DNA of 10,246 bases from Flammeovirgaceae bacterium UBA5867 (GCA_002432545.1 DJFR01000101.1:1110-11355); one strand, 5' to 3'; counted from the stretch's first letter, positions 1 to 7,979 are shown. Made by a program: numbers and translations. The notes: a model not told the origin generated them from the letters alone.

Positions 1-135
1 TCATCAAAGTCCCATATATACTCAAAATCATTGGTGTTGATTGTTGAAGATGTATTGGTGAATGTGATAGTTGACAAGCCTGCTGTAAGCGGAGGCACGT
101 TGTCGTAAGTGAAATCTGCTGTAGCACTATGGTAT
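1..135 (-). other. PKD domain of the giant protein, cut by the window edge
   Basis: After Cys2433 the protein reads ATADFTYDNVPPL, then a strand with TFTNTSS and EYIWDFD at the edge. This is the classic PKD pattern ADF ... FTNTS ... Y-x-WDFGDG, here with Asp and a partial codon (GA) following WDF. In proteins of this type PKD domains often come shortly before the C-terminal sorting region, so the gene may end not far to the left, but that is inference. Confidence 0.7.
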
Positions 136-3100
136 ACCACTACTTCTTTTTTATACTCACCGGTACAGCCTTCAGCGTTGGACGCTTCATATACCACTTC
201 GTATATAATCGGTTCTTGTGCTGAAGTATTGGTCATGACATACGATACTTCAGAAGCCGGTGCCGGTTTTTCCTCCAGCCTGTCCGTTGTGCCTGGCACA
301 TGATAGTACCACGTGCCGTGATCGATACCCAGCGACTGATCCTGGAATGTTATCGTCTGTCCGCTGCAAAGCGAAGTGTCACCGGGTAATACATTCAGAG
401 CAATCAGCGGATATATAGTGATCTCGCGTGTTGTAGGATCCGGTGTACACAGAAAGTTCGAAGCCTTCAGCTTCACATTATATACCGTTGAGTTATTCGG
501 TGAACCGGCCGCAAAGCCATGTTGTATGGTGTGATCACCGGCTGATAATTCATTCTCCTGGATCACCGTAGAGCTATCACGCGACCAAACCCATTCGTAT
601 TTTACATCGGGCTCAACATTCCACTTGAATTCAAAATTGTTTCCGGGACATTTTGCATCCGATCCAACAATTGTGAAGTCCGTTCCTACTTTTACTACAC
701 TGATGCTTGCCTTGAGTTCAGACGGATCGTTTCCGGCCTGGCAACCATTCGCATCGAATATATTGTAGAATTGATACTCTGTATCCTGTGTAATCTCCGG
801 TATTACAATCACACTTGTTTTACCGCCTTCCTCATTTAATACCGTGTTGGTGCCATCGGTATAACTATAGGTAATAGGTATCGCACCCGATTCAACATTG
901 AGTTTGATCTGGCCCGGTTTACCATAGCAAAGGTTGGACGGAGCTTCGAGGCGAACTACAGGCGGTTGGTTAACGGTGATCTTCACCATTTCGCGTGCGT
1001 CCGTTCCCTTCACTTCACAATATTTACCTGTGCGGGTAGATACGCTCCATACCAGTCTTCTGAAGTATGTAGTCTGTGTTAATAGTTCAGGAGTATATTC
1101 ATTCGAGTTGCCATCAGCCGATGCCGGTATATCTATCCAGTTGTCGGTTGTTGGATCTTCGCCATCGGGCGGCTGTTGCTGTTGCCATTGATAGCGGTAA
1201 TTCTCAACACCACCAAACGGAGGCGAGAGCTCGGTAATTTTTTCAGCCTGTGTATTGAGACAAACCGATTGATCGACACCGATCGAACCACCATTCAGTG
1301 CCGGTGGATTTAGTATAGTAGCTGCCGATGGACGGGACGCACAATTGTTGCCGTCTTTAATAACAATGGTATAGGTGCCTTTACCTAAATCTTTGAATCG
1401 AACGCTGTCCATTCCCTGTAGTGTGGCAGACGTTGCAGCATCGTTTACTTTCGTGAGTAAAGCGGTATAGCCGGATGCTGCTGGTGTACCTCCGGTGAAC
1501 GTTACTTTTACTTCACCATCCGTAGCATCTTTACAGGTCAGGTTATAACCATCGTCATCCGCGGCTACATTGATCGTATTGATTTCAACCGGTGTTGGCT
1601 GATCCATCGTAAGCATCTCCGAAGTAGCAAAGCAGCCATTCGTGTCTTTTACGCGTACGTTGTAACTTCCTACCGCTATATTTTGGAATATACCATCGTT
1701 GTCAGCATCAAGCTCGTTGCTCTGTACGATGCGATATTCAGTATACGGTGCAGTTCCTCCGGTTACAATGGTTTCTATTTCTCCGTCTTTTGCCTGGAAG
1801 CAACTGATGGCTTTCTTCAGTTTAACATCTGCCACCAATGCGGTTGGTTCGAACAGGGATACGACCGAGGTTGCACTACATCCTTTCAAATCCTGCACAA
1901 CAATGGTATAATTACCACCCGACAATGAAGTAAATATATAGTTGTCGGAAGGGGCCGTAACCGGTATGGCGTTGTTGATCTTGTAGGAGTAGGTAGGTGT
2001 ACCATTTTTAACAAGTATACTGATCTCCCCATTATTAAGACCGTTGCAAAGTAAACTGTGTGGTGTTGCTTCAAATGATACAGCCGGATTTACAGTGAAC
2101 TCCACGGTAACAACATTCGTACAGCCTGTTGGTATATATTCTACTTTTACATAGAGCGGTACCTGGTTCTCTACAGCATAAGCCTTTAGTGAAGCATCCG
2201 GAATCAGATTCGCATTGTTCAGCGTCTGATCTTTATACCAGGTAATTTTTGTGTCGGCTTTACCGGCATTTGCTGTTATGGAAGATTCCAGCGCTTTCAG
2301 GTCTGCAGTATAGGTGTTGCCTCCGGGAACATCCGAGCAAACTGTCTTCTCAATTTTGGTAGCCTCCGGTGATGGATGTACTGTTACTGTAAACGTAATG
2401 GCAGGCCCCATGCAGTTTCCTTCCGTTGCCGGGTTTTTGCCAACCACTTCGAAGGTTACTATACCATCGACCGCTTTCGAATTTTGTACCAGCAGGTTAT
2501 CAATATCACCCTGGCCTGCATTAGAACCTGTTGTGATATAGGTATCTGAATTTTTAACAGACCAGGTGAAGGTTGCATCCGTATTGTTGGTGGATTCGAA
2601 TGGTATATCCAGCAAATCGTTATTACAGCTTGCAAAGTCAGCCACCGGTTTCACGATGGTGTTTGGATGAACCGTAACTTTTACCTGGCGTGGTGCCCCG
2701 GCACAATTGAGTTGTGTGCTATAGGGGCGTATAGTATATATAACCGTGCTGTCGGCACCGTTGTTGTTTTCCCATTTGTGATTCTTGATGGCATCGGAAT
2801 TATACTGCGTAGTAGCATCCGGTGTTTGTATGGAGGTGATTGCTTTTACACCTGCCGGTACATATATACTTTCAATGATGAATTTGTCGGCCGGGAATGT
2901 GTTGGATGCAGATGCCAGAACGATTCCGGTTTCTACATCGCTGCATAATTCTTTATCCAGTGTCGGGTGAAGTTGTGGTTCCGGTTTGATCGTAAGTGTA
3001 ATGATCTGTGCATCACCCGGGCATTCTTTGCCGGTAGCGCCTATATTTACCGGTATTACCGTATAGTTTACCGGCAACGGTACAGCCTTCAGGTTCTGGA

Positions 3101-6100
3101 ACTGATCGTTTACAATCGCATCATCAGCAACGCCTGTACCTTTGGTCGGACCAACAATCGGTATAATCTCGGTAGCGAAGCTTGCGTTGGTAATGTTGTA
3201 TTTACTGATGGCGACAGGACTTGACGGATCTGCCTGGAATTTTATCCCGGTAGGATAATCACTGCAGACATCAGCATCACCGTTTAGCATGATCGGTCGC
3301 TTGTTCACCGTAATGGTATCTTTCGCTAGCGGACTAACGCATATTGAATTACTTTCCTGCACACTGATGACTACGTCTTCCGTGAGGAAATTCACTAATA
3401 TCTTATTCGTAGCCTGACCATCGGAGATGAAGGCACCTCCCTGTGAATTGTCGGATAACTTGCGTATCTCCCAGCTATAGGATGAAGCCGGGTAATTGTT
3501 CGGAGTAACGTTGTAAGCAATGCCTTCATCATTTTGACATACTACTGAATCACCCTGTATTGTAGGTTTTCCGGGAGTAGGCGAGACGAGAATAGATTTT
3601 TTAGTAACCGGTGCACTACATCCGTTTAATTCAACCTGAACACTGATGGTATCCGGAATGCCATTAACACTGGCGTTCGGAAACTGCAACAGTACAAAGA
3701 AATCGCTATCTGTTCCACCTCCGAAAACTTTATACGATGATGTCGGTATATTCCAACGATACTTGACACCATTGATTGGAGTGATCTGGTATATTTCAAC
3801 AGCATCTCCCTGGCATACGGATTCTCTTCCGAAGATCTCACTGCTCGCTGGAATATTTTTAATCGTTAGCGTAAGCTCGGCATAGTCTGCGCAAGACGGC
3901 TTATTCGTAAATGTTATTCTGGCATAATACTTTGCGCTTCCTGTTACATCTACCGGAGAAGTAGTTTCGAATGTATTGTTTTGTGCATCGAACAACGAAG
4001 GATACCACGCAACGGATACATTATTGGCGCCACCCGTTACTGCATTTATATACTGCGCATCACTCAGATCTATATTGGATACCTTATTACTGCCGGGCGT
4101 ATCTTCACAAAATGCTATGGTGGCGTCTTTTGCTGTGGGTAATGCACGTACATCAACCGTAACCATAGCATCGTTGGTACAGTTGGAAGATACATCGCGG
4201 ATACGCGCCAGGTATATTTGTCCGGAAGATATATTGGTTTCCTGAACAGTCGGGTCTGTAACCATGGTACCGGCCGGAGGCGTTCCGTTTCTATACCAGG
4301 TTATACTGCGGTTGGCTGCAGGCAGCGTAGTAACGGAATCTTCATAGTTTGTTAAAAGTATATTTGCTGTTACCGGTGAGCCTGCGGGTGGTTCTTCGCA
4401 TATCAGCGTTGTAAATGATTTTGCATCCGGAAGTTTGGCACGTGTAAGAGTAATGGAAGAAGGATCGGATACACATCGGCCACTCGCACTGGTTAATGTC
4501 CAGGTAACAAGTACACTGCTCGGAGCAGTCGTGAGTCCGCGCACCGTTGTTTGAGGATTTGTCTTGTCATCAAACGTTACACCGGCTACAGTTGTAGACC
4601 ATTCACCGGTGGCGCTATAGGTTGCCTGGTCGGCATTTAATTGTACAAAGCTTTCGCAGATGTCGGGTATATTACTGCCGGCATTGGCAACCGGCTTGCG
4701 GTCTATATTTATCTTTACTTCTTCTTCTACCGATGAACATGAATTGGTGCTGGCCGGTGTTGCGACCAGTTTCACACGAATCGGTAATCCCGAATCGTAA
4801 TCTTCAATAGTAGGTGTATAGGTTGCTTCGATCGTGATTGGTCCGCTGCCGCTCGCAGTACTGGCGGATACAGTTCCATTGCCGGATATATTTTCCCAAT
4901 GACCACCGGTTGCACCACCGGAAACTGTACCGGATAATTTTATAGGGGCAAAATTTTTAGGATCGATACAGATGCTGTCAATATCCGGAGCACTGGTGAT
5001 CTCTGCGGGCTGATCGAACGTAATAACAACATCATCCATTTTTTCGAAGCAGGATGCACCACCGCTGGTAATTGTCCAGCGAAAAGTATAGGCACCATAT
5101 ATATACGGAGAGCCTTGCAGATTTACGGTTGATTTCGCTGCGCCCGTATTATCGATCTTGATCGAACATGCTGCCCCCGAGCAGCTGCCCGGTCCGCTAA
5201 CCACACTCCATTTACCAGTTCCGATCGAAGGTGTATTTCCTTCGAGTACGGTAGAAGGTCCGCATACTTGTTTATCGGCACCGGCATTCGGATCAGTAGG
5301 ATCCGTTCCGAAATCAATAACAACATCATCGTAGCTTGAACATGAGCCACTGCTTACCGTCCAACGGAGGGTATAGGCGCCAGCGTTTGCCGCCGGTACA
5401 GATATATAGGCATTGCGATCTGTTTTATCGGTGCTGAAGGTTGGCTCTGGTAATCCGGAAGGTACACTTCCTATATACGACCATTTACCGGTACCCGGTG
5501 ATGGATCGCTTGCACCCAGTGAATTCGAATTCAAAGTAGCTCCGGTAAGTTGACACACAAACTGGTCGGGGCCTGCGTTGGCTGGTAATCCCGGGTTCGT
5601 AGAAACTTCAACTTGTTCTTCTGAACTGACGGCTTCGTTACACGGACCGTTGTCTACAACAGCGCGGAACTTATATATACCCGGTGCCAGTATACCAGGC
5701 GATATGGTTGTACCTTTTCCAAGAGATGCATCTTCACTAAAGGCGCCACCATTTACCGATACTTCCCAGCGTAATACATCACCTATATTTCCCGAGAGTG
5801 TAATGTTCCCTACCGGGGATGTCTGGCACACATCCGGTGTTGATGATAACGTTCCGCCTACGGTTGGATTATATACCCGGATGGTATAGGATTTTTCTTT
5901 AAAGCAGGAAGGTGAGCTGGCATATTGTTTACGAACTGCTATTGTCCGGTCTACAAATCGTTGTCCTACTGAAAAATTTACATTGAATTTGAATGTGGCC
6001 GATACATCAGTGCTCGATGCAAGTGTAACACCAGATGAACCTGTCCAAGCATACTGTGTTGCACCGCCTACAGGTTCCGTTGTTAGCGGTGGCATCGTGA

Positions 6101-7463
6101 TCGTAACAGTAGTTGTACTTGTTGCTGTGCTATTACATACCTCCGTTGGTATAGTACTGGTTGGATCGGGTAGCGTTAGATCTTCCCGTATTGTTCGCTT
6201 TACAAGTACCTTCGGACTTTCGCAATTCAACCCGTTGGCTACGTTGGGCTGGTAGCTGGCCCATACTTTATATACTCCGGGAGTTTTTTTATTTACCCAG
6301 TCCGGATGTGATGTTATAGGCAGTGATGTAGACGTTCCTGAAGTGATCAACGCTCCCGGAGAATCGGTAGCACCCGGTACATTTTTATACCAGTTCACAA
6401 TATAGGTTGGTGGTACACCGGAAATAGCAAATGCATTCGGTGTATTATTATAGCACACGGTTTGTTCGGAAGCCGGTGTTGGAGCGGGCGGTGCGCTGAC
6501 AATACGGACTGTTGCTGTTTTTTCGACAGGAGGGTTATCACCATTTATAAAGTCTCCGTTTACCGGTACTAAAGGTGATAACGGGTTATTGGAATATGGA
6601 TTACAGAAGTTCCAGTAACGAACTTTTAATTCAATCACATCGCCAACCTGCGGGTAGCCTGCACCAAAACCACCGGGTGCTGTAATCTGTAACGTAGGTC
6701 TTTTATTATTGGCAAGTACCGCGGAGCTGCTCATATAGTTTACACCGCGTGTATCCTGGTAGTTGGTCGCTATATCTGCTCCTGCAGCACCTGTTACAGG
6801 AATGCCGTCTACTTTCAGGTTCGGAATTTTGGGAGTGGCAGTGCCGGTATTGTAAACGATTTGCTGCCAGCGGTTCGCTATATTTGGACTTTCCACAGCA
6901 TCCGGACCCGGAGGATGTACATAGTTAGGGTTACAGTTCCAGTTGGTTGCATCCTGAAAAACGACAGAGACATCAACCCCCGCACACACCTGGTGTTCAT
7001 TAGTGCCGGTAACCGGTGATATGAGTTGTACTTTACCACCGTTATATTCATCGGTGCGCCATGAAGCGATGCGTTGTACCTGGCGTGTAATCGGGCAGAG
7101 CGATCCTTTATAGCGTAACGTCATTACAACTACAAACTCGCAGTCGCTATCTACAGGGAAAGTATGCGTAACATCAGCGCTATAGGAAGTTTGCCCTTGT
7201 GACTGTGGTAAAACTGAATTTTTACCATCTCCCCAGTCTATATATATATCGACAGCACCGGCAGGTACCGGTGTTAAGAATCCAACATTATAGGTGACAC
7301 GTGCGCTTACGGGTGAACAAAAACCTGCCGGGAATTTATTACTACCCAGGGACGAAACCGTAGGAAGACCTACGCATTGCGCTTTTGCATCATGGTTTAC
7401 AACGGTAGGGATAAGCGCTGTTGTAACGAGAAATAAAAAAATAGCACGTACAGATCTAAACAT
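1..7463 (-). CDS. Giant multi-module secreted surface protein (PKD / PKD-like / SprB repeats), 3' end outside window
   Basis: This frame stays open from the ATG at 7463 to the left edge: 2487 full codons plus two bases (GA, so Asp or Glu next), with no stop in any in-frame triplet. The start is chosen because residues 1-28 form a clear signal peptide (MFRSVRAIFLFLV core, then AKA before Gln29). The leader is A/T-rich without Shine-Dalgarno, as usual in Bacteroidota. Domains in order: a PKD-like domain with IDWGDG at 75-80; a less regular stretch to about 330; then 22 Ig-like modules of about 97 residues, each with one Cys pair (337/414 to 2366/2433). Within these are AGxDxxVC modules near 637, 734 and 936, PKD-like modules near 1217 and 1309, and three SprB-type repeats (about 1790-2045). 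A last PKD domain begins near 2440 with WDFD at 2484-2487. Such proteins are typically cell-surface adhesins, often T9SS cargo with a C-terminal sorting domain; that end is not visible. Adhesin or gliding role is inference. Confidence 0.93.
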   Translation of the reverse strand, partial: MFRSVRAIFLFLVTTALIPTVVNHDAKAQCVGLPTVSSLGSNKFPAGFCSPVSARVTYNVGFLTPVPAGAVDIYIDWGDGKNSVLPQSQGQTSYSADVTHTFPVDSDCEFVVVMTLRYKGSLCPITRQVQRIASWRTDEYNGGKVQLISPVTGTNEHQVCAGVDVSVVFQDATNWNCNPNYVHPPGPDAVESPNIANRWQQIVYNTGTATPKIPNLKVDGIPVTGAAGADIATNYQDTRGVNYMSSSAVLANNKRPTLQITAPGGFGAGYPQVGDVIELKVRYWNFCNPYSNNPLSPLVPVNGDFINGDNPPVEKTATVRIVSAPPAPTPASEQTVCYNNTPNAFAISGVPPTYIVNWYKNVPGATDSPGALITSGTSTSLPITSHPDWVNKKTPGVYKVWASYQPNVANGLNCESPKVLVKRTIREDLTLPDPTSTIPTEVCNSTATSTTTVTITMPPLTTEPVGGATQYAWTGSSGVTLASSTDVSATFKFNVNFSVGQRFVDRTIAVRKQYASSPSCFKEKSYTIRVYNPTVGGTLSSTPDVCQTSPVGNITLSGNIGDVLRWEVSVNGGAFSEDASLGKGTTISPGILAPGIYKFRAVVDNGPCNEAVSSEEQVEVSTNPGLPANAGPDQFVCQLTGATLNSNSLGASDPSPGTGKWSYIGSVPSGLPEPTFSTDKTDRNAYISVPAANAGAYTLRWTVSSGSCSSYDDVVIDFGTDPTDPNAGADKQVCGPSTVLEGNTPSIGTGKWSVVSGPGSCSGAACSIKIDNTGAAKSTVNLQGSPYIYGAYTFRWTITSGGASCFEKMDDVVITFDQPAEITSAPDIDSICIDPKNFAPIKLSGTVSGGATGGHWENISGNGTVSASTASGSGPITIEATYTPTIEDYDSGLPIRVKLVATPASTNSCSSVEEEVKINIDRKPVANAGSNIPDICESFVQLNADQATYSATGEWSTTVAGVTFDDKTNPQTTVRGLTTAPSSVLVTWTLTSASGRCVSDPSSITLTRAKLPDAKSFTTLICEEPPAGSPVTANILLTNYEDSVTTLPAANRSITWYRNGTPPAGTMVTDPTVQETNISSGQIYLARIRDVSSNCTNDAMVTVDVRALPTAKDATIAFCEDTPGSNKVSNIDLSDAQYINAVTGGANNVSVAWYPSLFDAQNNTFETTSPVDVTGSAKYYARITFTNKPSCADYAELTLTIKNIPASSEIFGRESVCQGDAVEIYQITPINGVKYRWNIPTSSYKVFGGGTDSDFFVLLQFPNASVNGIPDTISVQVELNGCSAPVTKKSILVSPTPGKPTIQGDSVVCQNDEGIAYNVTPNNYPASSYSWEIRKLSDNSQGGAFISDGQATNKILVNFLTEDVVISVQESNSICVSPLAKDTITVNKRPIMLNGDADVCSDYPTGIKFQADPSSPVAISKYNITNASFATEIIPIVGPTKGTGVADDAIVNDQFQNLKAVPLPVNYTVIPVNIGATGKECPGDAQIITLTIKPEPQLHPTLDKELCSDVETGIVLASASNTFPADKFIIESIYVPAGVKAITSIQTPDATTQYNSDAIKNHKWENNNGADSTVIYTIRPYSTQLNCAGAPRQVKVTVHPNTIVKPVADFASCNNDLLDIPFESTNNTDATFTWSVKNSDTYITTGSNAGQGDIDNLLVQNSKAVDGIVTFEVVGKNPATEGNCMGPAITFTVTVHPSPEATKIEKTVCSDVPGGNTYTADLKALESSITANAGKADTKITWYKDQTLNNANLIPDASLKAYAVENQVPLYVKVEYIPTGCTNVVTVEFTVNPAVSFEATPHSLLCNGLNNGEISILVKNGTPTYSYKINNAIPVTAPSDNYIFTSLSGGNYTIVVQDLKGCSATSVVSLFEPTALVADVKLKKAISCFQAKDGEIETIVTGGTAPYTEYRIVQSNELDADNDGIFQNIAVGSYNVRVKDTNGCFATSEMLTMDQPTPVEINTINVAADDDGYNLTCKDATDGEVKVTFTGGTPAASGYTALLTKVNDAATSATLQGMDSVRFKDLGKGTYTIVIKDGNNCASRPSAATILNPPALNGGSIGVDQSVCLNTQAEKITELSPPFGGVENYRYQWQQQQPPDGEDPTTDNWIDIPASADGNSNEYTPELLTQTTYFRRLVWSVSTRTGKYCEVKGTDAREMVKITVNQPPVVRLEAPSNLCYGKPGQIKLNVESGAIPITYSYTDGTNTVLNEEGGKTSVIVIPEITQDTEYQFYNIFDANGCQAGNDPSELKASISVVKVGTDFTIVGSDAKCPGNNFEFKWNVEPDVKYEWVWSRDSSTVIQENELSAGDHTIQHGFAAGSPNNSTVYNVKLKASNFLCTPDPTTREITIYPLIALNVLPGDTSLCSGQTITFQDQSLGIDHGTWYYHVPGTTDRLEEKPAPASEVSYVMTNTSAQEPIIYEVVYEASNAEGCTGEYKKEVVVYHSATADFTYDNVPPLTAGLSTITFTNTSSTINTNDFEYIWDFD
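1321..2099 (-). repeat. Three tandem SprB-type repeats inside the giant protein
   Basis: Residues about 1790-2045 hold three modules with the SprB-repeat core: a Cys, a short D/N-G-E turn, a beta strand, then a G-G/N-G-T-x-P turn and a Tyr-rich strand. The cores are LLCNGLNNGEISI with NGTPTYSY (Cys1806), ISCFQAKDGEIETI with GGTAPYTEY (Cys1888) and LTCKDATDGEVKVTF with GGTPAASGY (Cys1977). Each ends with a second Cys in a strand such as VVQDLKGC, VRVKDTNGC or VIKDGNNC (1862, 1944, 2041). SprB repeats are named after the large mobile gliding adhesin of Flavobacterium johnsoniae. Their presence here supports a surface adhesin but does not prove gliding. Confidence 0.8.
5049..5590 (-). repeat. 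Two neighbouring near-duplicate AGxDxxVC modules
   Basis: Residues about 626-723 and 724-820 share one layout: NAG-D--VC at the start, GTGKWS in the middle, a strand of the type TxRWTxxSG ending in Cys, then DDVVIxF at the end. The underlying DNA is also visibly similar around 5029-5095 and 5325-5385. A third, more diverged copy (NAGSNIPDICE, TGEWS, VTWTLTSASGRC) lies at about 925-1005. This suggests in-gene duplication of a module. The second copy carries two extra cysteines (761, 766) in GPGSCSGAAC. Confidence 0.65.
7080..7380 (-). other. N-terminal PKD-like domain of the giant protein
   Basis: Roughly residues 28-128. The mature N-terminus (QCVGLPTVSSLGSNKF) leads into a beta-rich stretch with the diagnostic PKD loop IDWGDG (Trp77-Gly80) and a later THTFP strand, matching the W-x-F/W-G-D-G ... 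Y/F-P pattern of PKD folds. Cysteines 30, 49, 108 and 123 fall in this domain. PKD domains are extracellular beta-sandwich spacers or binding modules. The family assignment rests on the motif alone. Confidence 0.6.
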
Positions 7464-7497
7464 GATTTGATGTATTTAGAAAAATATATACCGGGTC

Positions 7498-7509
7498 TTT
7501 TCGCGAAAA
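7498..7509. promoter_or_regulatory. Perfect 12-bp palindrome TTTTCGCGAAAA in the giant gene's leader
   Basis: A perfect palindrome with a CGCG core just downstream of the inferred transcription start of the minus-strand giant gene, 35 bp before its start codon. It could bind a dimeric protein at the early transcribed region. As RNA it could form only a very tight hairpin, so a DNA site is more plausible. Confidence 0.35.
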
Positions 7510-7519
7510 CATTAATTCG

Positions 7520-7527
7520 CAAATGTA
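7520..7527 (-). promoter_or_regulatory. Bacteroidota -7 promoter element TACATTTG for the giant gene
   Basis: Read on the minus strand, TACATTTG fits the Bacteroidota -7 consensus TAnnTTTG in all six defined positions. Transcription would start near 7513-7516, giving a leader of about 50 nt before the ATG at 7463. No TTTG is visible at the usual -33 distance; that place is occupied by a palindrome (7540-7551). Confidence 0.5.
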
Positions 7528-7539
7528 GGATGTCGGGAT

Positions 7540-7551
7540 GAACGATCGTTC
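7540..7551. promoter_or_regulatory. Perfect 12-bp palindrome GAACGATCGTTC, candidate operator
   Basis: The site equals its own reverse complement over 12 bp. It lies about 12 bp upstream (minus-strand sense) of the TACATTTG element, where the -33 element would be expected. This position suits a dimeric regulator that activates or blocks transcription of the giant gene. The regulator is unknown and no second copy was noticed in the window. Confidence 0.4.
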
Positions 7552-7610
7552 CGTGTTGCACAGATGTATATGTCAGTAGAAATACGGAGCGGTAGAGTAA
7601 GATGTGATAG

Positions 7611-7618
7611 TATATTTG
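7611..7618 (+). promoter_or_regulatory. Possible plus-strand promoter element TATATTTG
   Basis: Matches TAnnTTTG fully, but no TTTG is seen at the -33 distance and the surroundings are A/T-rich, so chance is possible. It would direct transcription into a stretch with no clear gene, with only a 15-16 codon frame about 55 bp downstream. If active it might give an untranslated RNA or a long leader for the 34-residue gene. Confidence 0.25.
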
Positions 7619-7741
7619 ATAATATCGATGCGCTTACTTTGCTATACTATACATAGAATGCTTTGATAATGATGATGAAAGGGGATATAGCGATGCGTAT
7701 TGCAATTACAAAAATGGTTTGATCGCGATGTAAGATAAATA

Positions 7742-7751
7742 CGGTCGACCG
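7742..7751. repeat. Palindrome CGGTCGACCG with bulged AATAC/GTATT flanks
   Basis: CGGTCGACCG is a perfect 10-bp palindrome. If the last G is treated as a bulge, the flanking AATAC (7738-7742) and GTATT (7752-7756) extend the symmetry. It may be a protein-binding site or a small RNA hairpin; nothing else indicates a role. Confidence 0.3.
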
Positions 7752-7902
7752 GTATTGTATTGGTGATCTGGTTTGCGGGTATTCGTATGGAATGAAACAA
7801 TACACGGATAATACTCTCTGTAATTCTACGGAGATACCTCAAAGTAAAAATTGTGTTCTCCTTTAGGTAAAGAAGCTTATGATGGGTTGCCTGTGGCCGA
7901 CC

Positions 7903-7910
7903 TATCTTTG
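7903..7910 (+). promoter_or_regulatory. Promoter -7 element TATCTTTG upstream of the 34-residue gene
   Basis: A full match to TAnnTTTG, in a more G/C-rich context than the other candidates, which makes it stand out. Transcription would begin near 7915, about 65 nt ahead of the ATG at 7980. The -33 box is weak: the only TTG nearby (7887-7889) is too close. The element argues that the small gene starts at 7980 and not at the upstream TTG at 7851. Confidence 0.45.
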
Positions 7911-7979
7911 CGCTATATACCTTTTACCTGTTTTGGTAAAACACAAAGTGAAGTCAATCAAATAATTAATAAAACTAAT

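Larger units (their letters stand above)
165..6455 (-). repeat. Array of 22 Ig-like modules, each with a spaced cysteine pair
   Basis: Within the giant protein, cysteines from residue 337 to 2433 occur as 22 ordered pairs: 337/414, 443/520, 546/608, 637/708, 734/805, 832/909, 936/997, 1022/1095, 1119/1191, 1217/1282, 1309/1375, 1400/1481, 1507/1587, 1613/1684, 1709/1781, 1806/1862, 1888/1944, 1977/2041, 2068/2149, 2179/2241, 2272/2339 and 2366/2433. The distance from the second Cys of one module to the first of the next is 24-33 residues. The distance inside a pair is 56-81. Only Cys761 and Cys766 break the rule. The first Cys usually sits in a short motif such as VCQ, VCSD or ICE; the second lies shortly before the module's final strand. 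The likely meaning is one disulfide per beta-sandwich module; this is inferred, not shown. Confidence 0.8.
7552..7902. other. Intergenic stretch without a convincing gene
   Basis: No open frame here looks like a protein: the longest (minus strand, 7642-7842) has no recognisable motif, no promoter and a shadow-like composition. On the plus strand a 15- or 16-codon frame starts at 7672/7675 (MKGDIAMRIAITKMV). What can be seen is a plus-strand TAnnTTTG element (7611-7618) and a palindrome (7742-7751). The region may carry a small RNA or simply be a spacer between divergent genes. Confidence 0.5.

Noticed and set aside
1140..1200. Short CAG/TTG-like low-complexity run (GGCTGTTGCTGTTGCC) resembling a microsatellite
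   Set aside because: It encodes a short run of Gln (WQQQQPP) in the giant protein and is too brief to treat as a tandem repeat locus.
109..6255. Many plus- and minus-strand frames of 60-103 residues across 1-7463, such as 5578-5889 (+), 2667-2948 (+) and 5123-5350 (-)
   Set aside because: They overlap the giant minus-strand gene fully, have no domain motif or leader signals, and are expected shadows of a long biased coding frame.
7640..7660. TATAC direct repeat (CTATACTATAC) as a possible regulatory iteron
   Set aside because: Only two units in an A/T-rich region where TATA-type steps are common.
7642..7842. Minus-strand frame of 66 codons between the giant gene and the small membrane gene
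   Set aside because: Its translation has no recognisable motif, is rich in Arg/Ile/His in a shadow-like way, and lacks a promoter.
7851..7979. Upstream extension of the small membrane protein to the TTG at 7851 (77 residues)
   Set aside because: A full TAnnTTTG promoter element lies inside this extension and the ATG at 7980 gives a compact membrane protein; the extension has no motif.
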